From assembly GCA_013396915.1 (NCBI GenBank), contig VWZL01004638.1:682001-746000 (forward strand): DNA of 64,000 nucleotides. Reading direction: 5' to 3'. Every line of letters begins with the position of its first letter. Positions within the stretch are counted from its first letter, which is position 1. Both the position numbers and the translations under genes were made by a program. Below are positions 13,156-25,110 of this stretch, one piece after another. This DNA comes from Stercorarius parasiticus (lineage: Eukaryota; Chordata; Aves; Charadriiformes; Stercorariidae). A model generated the notes under the pieces. It had not been told where the DNA came from and made no database searches. It was given only the letters and a program-made list of their open reading frames with translations.

Positions 13156-13283
13156 GTATGACATCAAAGATGACTACACTTTGCGCATTAAGAAGGCCAT
13201 GAGCACAGATGAAGGAACCTACACATGCATTGCTGAGAATCGAGTTGGAAAAGTGGAAGCCTCTGCTACCCTCACTGTGCGAG
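13156..13283 (+). CDS. ROBO2: ROBO2 exon: second half of Ig domain 3
   Basis: This 128-nt exon encodes 42 whole codons, from [10 protein letters not shown] to SATLTVR. The first G completes an Arg codon begun in the upstream exon and the last G opens an Ala codon. The acceptor is AACTCAG and the donor GAG|GTGAGT. The exon carries the D-to-G strands of Ig3: the [15 protein letters not shown] motif and the second Ig cysteine in [11 protein letters not shown], the usual D-x-G-x-Y-x-C signature. Its partner cysteine is in the upstream exon, outside the window. In ROBO receptors SLIT binds Ig1-Ig2; Ig3 is part of the stalk that places them. The next coding piece is either the 12-nt microexon or the Ig4 exon. 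Confidence 0.96.
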
Positions 13284-16200
13284 GTGAGTGTTCCCACGGA
13301 GGGAGGGTCTGTGTCCTATATGGATAAATTGCTTTCTGACAAAATGGGCCACATCCTTACCTGACACTGTTTGGGTTTCACATACTCTTTGCAATTGCGG
13401 GTGCCGGCACTGATTTACAACAAAGGTGAAATCCCGGTCCCGTTGATATCTCAGGCAAAATTTTAATTGACTACAATAGGATAGTATCTCCCTGCAGTTA
13501 AAGAGCTCTTCCAATGTTTTTTTATTGAAGAACAGGTGCGTATATATGCATAAGAGAGCACCACATAACCATGGGCATAGACTTTAATATGTGAGCCATC
13601 AGTTTATGCTATTATTCATGTTCCTTTCTCTAACAAGTATAAGGAGTGTAATAACTAACTATGTTTATTAATGCCTAACATAATGCAGATAGTATTATTA
13701 TGCGATTAGCTATGCCATAATTAAACTCTCTACTGTTACTCTATATCTGAAAGATAAACCTCAGCTAAAGGAAAAAGAAAATCCTAATTAAATTTTGTAA
13801 TTATTACAAAGTAAAGACTAACATATTCTTTTCTAAAATATACTTGGTCTCTAGTATCCACTCAGTGTTTATGTGCTGCTGTTTGATGTGGTAAGGAGTT
13901 TTTAAGACAGGTAGAATAATGAGTTGCCAAAATGTCTTTCATGACAGTAGATATAGACATGCTAAAGATTATGGGGAGAGAAAAAGTTTTTAGGCTAATA
14001 TTTCCATATGAGTAAATAGAATATAATAGTTATTACTTCATTCCGAAAGATAAGCAGCAATTTGGCACAATGGATATCATGCAGACACTATTTCACAGTT
14101 TAGTGGTGCATGCTGACGGTTTTCAGTAGAGCTGTGAAAGGTTAATAAAAACATTTTTAGCTTTATCTGTTCTTCTCTTTTCATACACATTAAATCAAAT
14201 GTTCAAAGTCTCAATGGATTGCTTTATTAGAACTGGGGTCAACTGACCCAAGAGGCCAGCTTCCATTTCCATCCATTTAATGCATGGACACAGTTCAGTT
14301 TAATTTGCTGAATTCAAAGGGAAAAAAAAGCACCGAGTGGCTTTGTAGGGGGGGGGGGAGATGTTAGTATATAACAAAGAGAAGAGAGTATTGTGATAAT
14401 CCATCTGCTGAAATATTACCTCAGTGTTCACTTTAGACAATAAGTGGTAATACAGCTCTCCCTGTTTTAAGCTGACGAAATAGGTTTGTTTACCTGCTAC
14501 ATGCTTGTGTAAGAGATTGTTCTTCCATTTTGTAACGTGAGAAAAAAGTCACTACAATGAACTCACAGAAATACTCTCACTCTGTTCCTTTGTCACAGGC
14601 AGAATCATGGTATCCAATAAATCTGGCAACCAATTTGATAGCCTTTAAACACTCCTAGAACTGTGTATACATTATTGGAGCAAGCCTTTTAGATTTGTGA
14701 CCCAGACTAGTGATACAAACAATAGCTAGAACCAAGCAAAAAATCTTTTGAAATCACTGAAGCTTGAACCTGATGAAATTAAGGTGAAAAAAACCCGAGG
14801 AAATAAATAATTTAATCAATTTTCCTACAGTCAAAGCAGGTTTTCATTATCTTGGGTATTTTTCCCCCCTGGGTTTGTCATTTATAGTCAAATTCATAGT
14901 GTTTATCCAACACAAAGGAAGCCACGGTATTATAAGCATATGAAATGTTCAAGATAGGACAGAAAATGAGAAAAACCAAGAAATTCAATGGAGAAGGTTA
15001 TTACTCTGAATTTTCTGAAAACAAAGGACTGGACAAACACCCATTGACTTTTAAGGGTCCGTGAACAACATTTTTTTTAATTAAAGGAACCCTTAATTCT
15101 GAATTCTTAAACTTCTGCCAGTTTTGTCTGAAACTGCTTTTAGCATAACCACTCGTCATGTAGAGGAGCAAAAACACATAGCGCTTCAAAATTTACTTTG
15201 AGGATGCCTTAGTCCTTGCCCGTGTCATGTAGTTACAGCTTCAAACCTGGCAACAGCAGCATTATCCTTAGATCCCTCGTTCATGGCTCCATCTTCTGAA
15301 TGCAGGGGATGAGGATGCAGTCAGGGAGTTTGCGTTACTCTGTCACAAACAATAGCAGAATTTGAATTCTGTGGCTCAGCCTTCATGTCCTCTCTTGGAA
15401 AAAGGGCACATCACTCTTATTCCTTCTCTCTCTGCAGAAGAAGGAATATGTCCATAATACCAGAAGACAGAAAGGCTTCAAATAGGTGATGGATAGTTAA
15501 ATGAAGTGGGTATGCCAAAGTAAGGATAAAGCCACAGAAAGGTTGAGAACTAAGAGGGTCCTTGCATACTGTGTTACCTCTGGATCTGTATATCTTACAT
15601 TTGACCCTAGTCTGCACATACGCATACAGAGCTGGTTAACTTATTAAAAAAAATAATATTAATAATTTTGCTGTTGCTCAGAAATGTGTAACTACTTCTA
15701 CTGCTAAAATAAGGGAAGTTTGGCCTACCCAGGTGCAACCTGGAGTCAATTTTATGTTCAACTTTTCAGCTCCTCTGAAAGGGGATGTCTATATTTTATT
15801 ACCAGAGGGACTGACAGCCCCCTTCCCCAGCACAAGCATAATGAAGGGCTGTTGCTATAATCAAGAAATCACTTGTTGCAGCAGCAGCTTTCAATCTTGA
15901 TAGCAACCTGAAACAGTATTAAACTGTCAATCATTCAGCAGCGGTTTTTTTAGGAAGTAGAAGTTATCTAAGCAGTAATTTGTGAGGTTTTGGGTTGAAA
16001 TCCCTGCGGCCATTTCAGCCTCTTTGTTATATTTTCATCCGCACTGTCAGTGAGGAAAAAAGCAGTGTGCTGTAAGCTTTCATGCCCATTATTGAATGAG
16101 AAAAACCATCCTGGGCTTTCTGTAGCCCTTACTGCTGTACTGACTGGCCAAGCTTAAAATTCAATTGGTATTTGACTCGGAAAGCAAATGCCTTGCGTCT

Positions 16201-16575
16201 ACTGGCATGACACTTGGCAGTCTGCAGCTTAAATTGATGTGTTCATCAGATCTAAAAGTTTTTGCTAATGTAATGCAATTTTTCTTTTATCAGGCATTAA
16301 CAGTGATACTTGATGATGGCATGTGAAGATAATAAAAATGTTTCTCAGAGAATGGTTCCAGTCAGCTTGTTCAGATGCTATGCTCAAGTAAATGTGATAA
16401 AAGTGGCACGTAACTAAACAGTAAACATTTTACTTAGGCTGTCATTTGAGGGGTTAGCAATCATGGTAGTATCCATAGTGGAAGGTAACATTACACGTCA
16501 TGCATTCTGACAGATATTCTTTTCTTTTTTTAATTTCTTTTTTATGTTCTCACTACACCATTGTAATGTCAACAG
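13284..16575 (+). other. ROBO2: intron between the Ig3 exon and the microexon
   Basis: A 3,292-nt intron with donor GTGAGT. It holds an 11-G run at 14348-14358 and AT-rich unique sequence. About 15820-16320 has mixed, non-repetitive composition that looks like a conserved non-coding stretch, though this was not tested. It ends with a T-rich tract (16518-16550) set about 25 nt back from the acceptor AACAG. No transposon was recognised. Confidence 0.85.
14348..14358 (+). repeat. poly-G run (11 G)
   Basis: Eleven consecutive G on the sense strand within the intron. Such runs are length-variable and prone to sequencing error. Confidence 0.9.
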
Positions 16576-16587
16576 CTCGCCCCGTTG
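16576..16587 (+). CDS. ROBO2: ROBO2 12-nt microexon between Ig3 and Ig4
   Basis: CTCGCCCCGTTG is flanked by AACAG and GTAAGT, a consensus acceptor and donor. Its phase fits exactly. After the G ending the Ig3 exon it reads G|CT CGC CCC GTT G|, then CT CCC from the Ig4 exon. Inclusion changes VR-A-PPQ to VR-ARPVA-PPQ, adding four residues to the Ig3-Ig4 linker; skipping keeps the frame. Vertebrate ROBO1 and ROBO2 are known to have a conserved alternatively spliced microexon at this place, reported as neuron-enriched and NOVA-regulated. It lies 3.3 kb after the Ig3 exon and 15 kb before the Ig4 exon. Its pyrimidine tract is weak and distant, as expected of a regulated exon. Inclusion level cannot be read from DNA. 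Confidence 0.87.
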
Positions 16588-16650
16588 GTAAGTAACCATC
16601 CTTCTATCCATTTTAGCATGGCTTCATGCAATGCGTCATCTTTCATTTGC
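16588..16650 (+). promoter_or_regulatory. ROBO2: probable NOVA/RBFOX-type splicing enhancer
   Basis: Within 60 nt after the microexon there are five YCAY motifs (16596-16599, 16608-16611, 16624-16627, 16636-16639, 16643-16646) and one GCATG (16616-16620). YCAY clusters bind NOVA and GCATG binds RBFOX; for both, placement downstream of an exon usually favours inclusion. Two further YCAY (16550-16553, 16558-16561) lie upstream. Motifs are seen; protein binding is inferred. Confidence 0.6.
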
Positions 16651-18975
16651 AACAGCATTTAACTGGCTGAAATTGGCAGCCAGTGCTTAGTAGTTTTAAC
16701 TGTCTAACACCAGGCAAGTGATTTTGACTGACAAAGTGCTATTTCTGAACTTCCTATTTTCTGCTGTGTCATGTATAAACGCATTTGCCAAATCCCCAAC
16801 AAATACCAATCAGTGAAACAGGGTGGGTGTGGTGATACTTAGCCAAAATCACTCATTCAGACATTTTTAACAGCCTATTTAAGGGCCTGGTATAAAAGCC
16901 ATTGAAATCAACAGAAAGGATTGTATTGACTTCGGTGAGCTTCTATCAGGCCCTAAACGATCAGCTCATTATGCTTTTATTGCATAGCAGTAAAAGCACA
17001 GGCTTTGCATGTCCCGTCTTTCTTGTATCTTTCAAAGAGTTTTGAAATGAAGTAGTCCTGAAATGGAAGAGGGGATGGAGTAGATTTCCGTGCTTGTTAA
17101 CAAAGTTCATCACTGATTTTTGCCCTTGGGTCATCTTGGATTGCATTTTGGAATGTGCTGTATAGGATGCAGACTGATTTGAATAACAAGTCCAGAGGAA
17201 GACAACCTCTGGATTTTGAATTTCCACACTGAAAATTTGACTCCTTCCTATACTTTGAAATTAATTCTGAAAATTTATAAAAGTCTAACTGAGCATGATG
17301 GAAAAATTGCAACTGTCAGTAGCTGAAATTCACCTTTGGTGTTCAGAAATATTCCAAACATATTACTTAATTTTCATTCACGGATCTTTACTCTGTGCCT
17401 ATATGGATTTTCTAAATAATTTAACCAGTTGCACTGCTCCTCTGATTTTTGTAGCTTGTGTTCAGATTTATCTTTTAGAATAATAATATGGTTACTCTGA
17501 TTTTTTAGATTAGTGTGCAAAGCATGTACTGGTGTTTATGGAGATTGCTGAGGGCTTTGATCTGTCTTTATGTAGTCAAGACTTATGTTAGATATACACT
17601 TGGCTGAAGTTTGTGAGTTTGAACTTGTCTCAGCTTTTCACTGTTATGAGTTGGAGGAAGAGAGGTTGGAATAATTTAAAGGTAAAATCCAGGTTAGGCC
17701 TCTGTTTCCATAACTAAGGTGATCCCATGCTTATTTGCTTGCTTGAACTAGCATATGTAGAGCCAAGGCAAGTACCTCTGCAGTCAAGACATGGCCTATC
17801 CATACCTGGAGAATTCCCTGTGCAGAACAAAAATTCACTGTTCTCTATTTGGGATTTTGATAGCAAGCTTTAAACCCCAGTCACTAATATGTTATTTTGG
17901 CATTACACTAGCTCTCACGAAATTAATTCCCAGGATTTGTAACTGTAAAACTGGAGTAAACTCATGACAAAATTTTCCTTTGCTTAAAAATATAGTATGA
18001 ATTTAGTATGTTTTTAATGTAAATCTCTGATGTTGGGGGGGAGGTTCGTGGCTAATAATGAAATGTCCTTCTTCGTTCACTAAGAAAATGTTACAAGATT
18101 AAAAGTCTTCGAGATATTTGTCTCACTTTGCTCACTCTTAAAAGAAAGGCAAGAAAAAAATCACAAAGTAGGGACCGTTTCAGGCTCTGTGAAAGCCACG
18201 TAAAATAAATGTCTGGAGAGTCACAAGAAAATGGTAGGTTTCAGCAGTGTTGGTCGTGTCTCATTTCAGAACACTGATTCTTTTTTAAGACTTTTCAGGC
18301 CGTTGAGTCATCCATGGTTCCATCTCCAAAGCTTATACAGACGCTCTTGGTCTCAAGTTACTTTAAGTCCAGGTATCCGATCCCCTTGTGTGACCATGCT
18401 GTGGTCAATTTGTCATATTCCCTGCCTAAGCTATTTTGTTTTGTTACAAGTGAACATCTTGTACAAAGAAAATTCTTTTACATTATTTATTCAGGAAACA
18501 TATGTTAGAATAGTTGACTTCAAAATAATTATCATACGGTCATATGGTCTTTATAAAATTATTTAATTTAGTGATTATCTTCGTGAATTGTGAAAAGATT
18601 GTTAAGTAAATTAAGTCCAACCCCAAATATATTTAACATATAGAACTCCCGTACAAGTGTGTATGTAGTGATTGCTGTATATAAGCAGATCACTTTCTTT
18701 GGATCACTTCTACCTGTTCCTGTGCCTGTAGAAAAGGCAATGCTGTCCTTATGATAGTGTATGCTTTTATTGTTTTTTGCTTAAGGACCTGGAATGGAAC
18801 TGGTTTCTACAGTTCATATCTCTGTTTCAGTCAAGAGTAGGCAAAGCAGGTGACTACTTACCCTGTTTTTTGAAAATTTAAAGCCCAGTAAAGCAAAGTA
18901 AAGTAACTTCCCTCTCCACCACCCAGTTCCCCACCAGGAAGCCCATGTTAGAATTGTCATTTGGTGACTGACATG

Positions 18976-18999
18976 ATTGTTAACTGGATTGTTAACTGG
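18976..18999. repeat. 12-bp tandem duplication
   Basis: ATTGTTAACTGG at 18976-18987 is followed directly by an identical copy at 18988-18999. Probably a replication-slippage duplication. Confidence 0.85.
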
Positions 19000-21900
19000 A
19001 ATGCAGAGTAAAAACACCTCTCTTTACAGAAAGGAAGCTAAAGCAAACACTAGTTAATGTTATTAAGCTCACAGATCTCTAGGAGGATGACATTTTAACA
19101 GAAGTATATTTATATATTTATGCATATCTTAAACTGCAGATGGCAGTTTAAAAGTTTATATTCTTTTGTGACACGAGACAATTATCTATGTACCTCTAAC
19201 TTTCATCACTACCTCCAACTCAAAGCAGACATGTTTTGTCTTTATTGTGTTTTAAACACAATAAAGTCATTTTCTTTCAATGCCCTGTCACTGAAGAATA
19301 GAGGAATGTTTTTTAATGTTCCAGGATTGCAATTCTTGTTGCAAACAGGATCATTTTCATTTTCTATTCAGTTTTTGCCTGTTTCAAGTATTTACATTCT
19401 GTTAGTTGTGATATTTTTATTTAAATTTCAGCTTGAGTGGAAAATTCAGGAGTGGGATTACCAATGACCATGTTAGGTTCAAATAGTTATTAATTTATGG
19501 TATATACTACATAGACAAAATGAGGTATGGTTCTGCCCAAGGTGGATGGCAGCTGGTGAATTTAACAGCTCTATGCCAGATTACTCATCATGTTTGGATC
19601 TGCTGCTAGGAATAAATGTGTTACCCGTTTCTAAAATAGACGTTCTCTTATTTATAACCTTTTGAAAAGATTTCCGACAGGATTTACAACAGATGGGTTT
19701 AGGAAACAGGATATTTATCCCTATTTAGACCATTTCTGTTTTTATTTCACTCATTAGATGGATTTTCCAGATGAGCAAGTTAGTATTATTTCACTTTCAC
19801 ATTCTGCTGTATTTCTTATGGCAGTTGGGCAGGAGAATAACTGTTAAAAGACACGCAGAAGTTAGGAGGAGCCCAAAAGTTTCATATAGTCCCACTGAAA
19901 GCAACACTGACCCTCTTTCCAAAAGCATTTGCTATACTGCTTTGAGACAGAGGACCTAAAGTTCAAATAGAAGGTCTAGGACGATCTGTCTGATGTTTCA
20001 GTTTCCTTTTTACTAATCATCCAAAAAGTCATTCAGATGACAGAGTACTCAGTTTTCAAATTAATTTCAAATACGTCCAAGTGAAAATATAGTTCTTTGC
20101 ATTTCAATTGCCTTGCAGTAAGTCAAGTTTACTTAATTTATTGCCATATGCTATGACTCATGTTCAGCAAATAGCTAGATACTTTTGCCACCTGGATAGA
20201 AATTAAGTATTTGGAATTAACTAAGGATGTAAGGGGAGACCAACCAAGTTACAAAAACTTCACTTCCCTACCATGTTGGAGAGGAAAGAAACAGTTGACA
20301 CCTGCCATGAATTTTCCAAATTTCAGATTCATTAAATACATTCTCTTTGCATTTAAGTGCAATGTGACTATATGGTGCATTTCACTCTGCTCTGTGAAGT
20401 TTCCTTGTCATAAATCAGCCTGGCATGACTTAATGGTCTATTAAGAGTGATGCAGCATGAAACATAAAATAGAAAGGGCCGTATTTTAGACAAAGTTGTA
20501 TAAGGTGTTGTGTCTGGAAATTATATTGTTCAGATGGCTCAGATTAGTAAGTGAGAAAGACCTCTCTCTATTCTTCTTCATTCTGATTCTTGCACCTGTG
20601 TGGGATGAATGCTTTTATTTTTAGTATATTCATGAAAATGTCACCTTCATTTGAGACACTCAGGATTTATACAATATCAGTAATGGTGATTGGTGTGTGA
20701 CAGAACAGATGAAATCATGCTTGGCGCTACGGTGCCATCTTTCAGTGGCAGACATCTCAGATCTATATCAGTGTGATACGTTTACTGTCTGCCTGCTGCT
20801 ACCACCTATAGAAATTTTCAGAAGAGAGTAAGGACACCAGCGGGCATTATGCTTTTGGGATTTTTTTCTTCCTTAGGTGAAAGAATAATGTATTATTCTT
20901 GTTTAAAAATAGGCAAATTCTTTAGATTAAAGAGAAAAGGTTGAATAGAAAGAAATTCAGGTTTCTTTGTATACCAGTAAGACATTAAAATATGGAGCTG
21001 ATTTGTTCTGACATTTCTTAGCCTTTTAAATCCTGAAGTCCGTAGCATTTCTACTTTGGGAAAACTCCGCTAGCTGAATCCTTACACTCAAATCCTGTAA
21101 TGACTTCAGATGTCATAGAAATACAGCATTTGCATTATATGGTCCAGAACGGCTCTGCATGTGGACGTTGAGCACATTAACCACCAAGTATTTAAGTGCT
21201 GGTCCACAAAACTGAGCTTCGTTTCCAGCCGCTCCAAGTCTTCTTGGCTATAGTGATCAGAACAGAAACACAGAAGAACTGATAGCGGATTCTTCTTCAA
21301 TGATAAGCGTGAAAGATGGCAGTGTATGTTCTTGAAGTTTTAGCAAGTCACACCCTGATGTCCTGGCACATTCCACCATGGCACCAAGTATGTGCCAGTA
21401 CTCATACTGTTTCCCTTAGAGAAAACCCAGAAAACAGCAAGCACAGGAAGTGATCAAGGGCCTCATTTTTTTTTAATTTTTTTTCTTTTTTTTTTTTATT
21501 GCTGAACTCTACATCGTGAAAGTTTTAAGAAGTTTAATGTGTAAATGTTTTTTAACTTTCCTGAAGCGTACTCAAATCAGTGGGAATTGTTTTCTTACTT
21601 CAGTGGATTCTGAGTCTTTCCATAAGTCTTTGAAGATTAGTGTATGAAAAAGTCTTTTGATGTGTTGCTCCCCGCAAACTTTTCCCTTTCTTTTTCTTAA
21701 AAAAAAAAGAGAAATTGCTTACTTTTCCTTCAGGAGGAGTGTGGAAATCAATACATTAATCCATTCATTTTTCCCTTTACCTTCTTTGCTCAATTGCTGC
21801 CAGCCATGTTACAATTTGGATATGATCTCGGTATTATTCGACAGCAAAATGACTGTATGCCCCATTCCTTGAATGCTAGCGTTGTCAGTCAGCACGAATA

Positions 21901-24736
21901 GTCTTTTTTCTTCCTCACTCCTTTTCCTCTCTCCACTTTACAGTGGCACAAACCGAGCAGAATATCTCCTCTCAGGCTTTTTTATTCTCAAGGGTAAACA
22001 AACCAGGAACTTCTCATCTTTCTCACTATAGATGCAGCCTATTAGCGCTATCTAGGCCCTTTACTCATCTCATCATCTCTTTAGCTCTTCTCTTCAGCAT
22101 GTGAATTCATGTTTTTTTGAAGGGGATAACCAGATTGCACTCATTATTTTGATGAACTCTTACTATATCAGCGAGGGGTATGCTTTTCTTTTTTAAACAC
22201 ATTACCAGCAAACCCTCCTGCTATCTCCCATGACAAAAGGAATCATAGCAGATTACGTGTCTTTTTGTTGGCATAATTTGTTTTATTTGCTAAACTCACA
22301 GAAGGTATAGTAGCACCAGCCATCCCCTAACGGTACAGTTTACATTAAAAAGTGGGCTAAAGTGTTAAGATTTTAGGAAAGCAATCTTTTCCATCTGATC
22401 TGAGCAAAAAGTGTATCCTGAATCTCAGACACTTGAAAAAAAATTGAAAAGCGTTGTCTAGAGTAGAGAAAGTCCTGAGTAATATAAGTTATTGGAGAGA
22501 CAGAATCAGTGCTACTTCTTTTTATATGTATCAAAACTAAGTTGAAGGACTTTCTAGATGGGGTTTTCCAGGAGCATCTGTAAGGCGGCACTTAAAAGAG
22601 ATGATTGGACAAGATGTAATAAAATAGAGATGTTTGATTAAAGAACAGCAGGCTACAGTCTAATGTTGAGAGGAAATTCGGACCAGATATTTAAACTTAA
22701 TGTTTAAAGGTACTGTAAAACAAAGAGGATGAGGGGGTCAGAAAAGAAGCTGCTAATGAACTCATACCACCGGAAATGAGTGGGGGGTGGAGTAGAGGCC
22801 TTTCTTTTCTACTATGTAGGAGACAGTAGGATTTTTTTGTAATTATTCTCATAGTTTTGTTTTATTGGCATTAGTCCTAGGTAAGAAGGAAGAACAAATC
22901 CTTGGTAGTAATTTTATTTTTTTGTGCTTCAACTTTTGTTATGAAAATGATAAATGGAGATTTGGCAGTTATATTAATTGAAATTGGCAGGGAAACTTTG
23001 AATATAAACCAAACCTGCTTTTTCATTATTGTTCATCTAACATCTCTTTTTTTCACCATGCAGATTTATCCCACTTCTTTCTTTTAGGTCATCCGGGGAT
23101 AAAAGAGAGATTTTATGTGTCAAAATATGTCGGACAGTTAGCGTTCTTTATTTATTGATCCTCTAGACTTCTTTCACCTCTTGCAAAGAAAGAAAAAAAT
23201 GCTTATGCTTCCACGCTTTCAGAGATTATCTGCTTCAGTGTTTCAGAACAACTGAAGGATAAAAATGTTGTTATATGTGAAATTCAGAACCTGAATTTAA
23301 CTTGAATATTAGAACAATTAGTCCAGGTATGAAGGAAGGTTTAGCATTCTCAAATGATTGAAGTCTGATCTTTTCACACTGTTGTGTTTTTACATGGCTC
23401 ATATGAAAAGAGCAAACAAAACAAAACAAAGGGAATTTCTCACTTTCCATGAGACAGGAGCAGTGTAAAGGCCACTTATACCAGAACTGGTTCTGGTAAT
23501 AATCTTGCTGAGACCTCATTTCCCCCTGCTTTCTACTGCTGCCCCACTGTAGCCCGATTCTTCTCCCCCAGTGCTTCCTTGCATTCAGCCTGCTGAGAGG
23601 TCTCCCCGCGTGCCCTCTGTGCTTCTGATTTTGTGTATTTGATCTATTGGTCCAGGACATATGAGAATTAATTTTGAAGCGGTGTCAATGTTAAAGATGG
23701 TATCTGAGCTATGGATTATAGATGCTCCCTTAGGTTATGGGAAGCTGCTTTTCAGAAGAATCCAAAATTAGTACTTGCTTTGCCACCTCCACCTGTGTCA
23801 TTTTAAAATAATATCACAGGTCTAATGAGGGGCTTCATCAATCACTTGTTATCCCCACAATGTACCCATTCCACATTTTTATTGACAGAACTATCCACCT
23901 GAAGAAGAAATCACAGAAGAGAATACTCTAAATGAACAAGGAAGAGAACATAATTAAAGAAAAAATAAAATGACCACAAAATGAGATCTATGCAGTTTTT
24001 TCAAACTCCAACTGCACGCATACAGACTAGGCAATAGTTATAGATTCCTATGCTAACATGATACTCATGGGAGAGAAAAAAATGAAACTAATTTCCCAGG
24101 CAAGTCAATCGTAACTAGCATGCTAAAAGTTACTTCCTTCCCGGTCTGTGAACACACCTAATCACTGGAGCACATCATAAGATTGAGAAGTCTTTTCACT
24201 TTAAAGAAAATGACCATCCTAAACTTCCATTAGTTTATCCCTGATAAGAAATATCTGAATTAGTAATAGGCCTAAGTTGTCATCCCCTCAGGCTTCTGTA
24301 ATCGCTCCTGTGTCAGAGGCTACACTCTTGATTTATCATTAGTCGTAGCTAATAGTGCACTAATAACTTTGTGTCATAAGAACCACACATCACTTTCGGT
24401 ACCAATTAAGAAGATCTGAACTCCTGAGGAAAGAGCTGCTGACGCAGCCCAGGTTTCTGGTGTTTGAGACTGGAAATATTTTCTGTTTTCCTCTATTTAC
24501 TCCATCAGCAATAGTAGCCTTACAAACCATCTTTCAAAATCCCTAGACTTTCATATCTGCACTTATTGGCAGCTCATGCCACGTGAAGGGCAAATGTTGC
24601 TATAGCAAGGTATATAAGTAGGGTCTGACAATTTTCTTTTACATTTGTATCACAAAAGCATCCAAAAGCCCAATATCTACCAGGCCTTCTAGACAAATTT
24701 AACCAACGACACACAAAGGTGGGGGATCATTATTTT

Positions 24737-25110
24737 ATAGAATCATAGAATCATAGAATCATAGAATGGTTCGGGTTGGAAGGGACGTTAAAGATCATCT
24801 AGTTCCAACCCCCCTGCCCTGGGCAGGGACACCTCCCACTAGACCAGGCTGCTCAAAGCTTCGTCCAGCCTGGCCTTGAACACTTCCAGGGATGGGGCAT
24901 CCACAACTTCTCTGGGCAACCTGTTCCAGTGCCTCACCACCCTTACAGTAAAGAATTTCTTCCTGATATCCAATCTAAATCTACCCTCTTTCAGTTTGAA
25001 ACCGTTACCCCGTGTCCTATCATTACACTCCCTGATAAAGGGTCCCTCCCCATCTTTCCTGTAGGCCCCCTTTAGGTACTGGAAGAATTCCTGTACTGCC
25101 TTCAACTGTT
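24737..25110 (-). mobile_element. CR1 LINE, 5'-truncated, antisense
   Basis: A chicken-repeat-1 non-LTR retrotransposon inserted opposite to ROBO2. At its 3' end (left in this window) is the diagnostic 8-bp tail repeat ATAGAATC, about 3.5 copies at 24737-24767, then the conserved CR1 3' sequence (GGTTCGGGTTGGAAGGGAC). On the - strand an open frame from 25105 down to 24839 encodes 88 residues matching the C-terminus of CR1 ORF2: RFRLDIRKKFFTVRVVRHW and then LPREVVDAPSLEVFKARLDE. Full-length ORF2 has several hundred residues, so this is the usual severe 5' truncation and the copy cannot move. The intact frame suggests a fairly recent insertion. No target-site duplication was seen. The 5' border near 25110 is approximate. 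Confidence 0.95.
24839..25105 (-). pseudogene. CR1 ORF2 C-terminal fragment
   Basis: An 88-residue remnant of the CR1 ORF2 polyprotein (endonuclease and reverse transcriptase). Only the region after the reverse transcriptase core remains, including the HWNRLPREVVDAPS motif typical of CR1. It ends in the normal CR1 stop just before the 3' tail. It has no internal stop or frameshift, but it lacks all catalytic domains and has no promoter, so it is a dead fragment. It lies in a ROBO2 intron, antisense, and should not be annotated as a host gene. Confidence 0.9.

Noticed and set aside
23271..23660. 129-codon antisense ORF with an ATG
   Set aside because: No recognisable domain, low-complexity composition, located in a ROBO2 intron. 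The length is within what random sequence gives in 64 kb on six frames.
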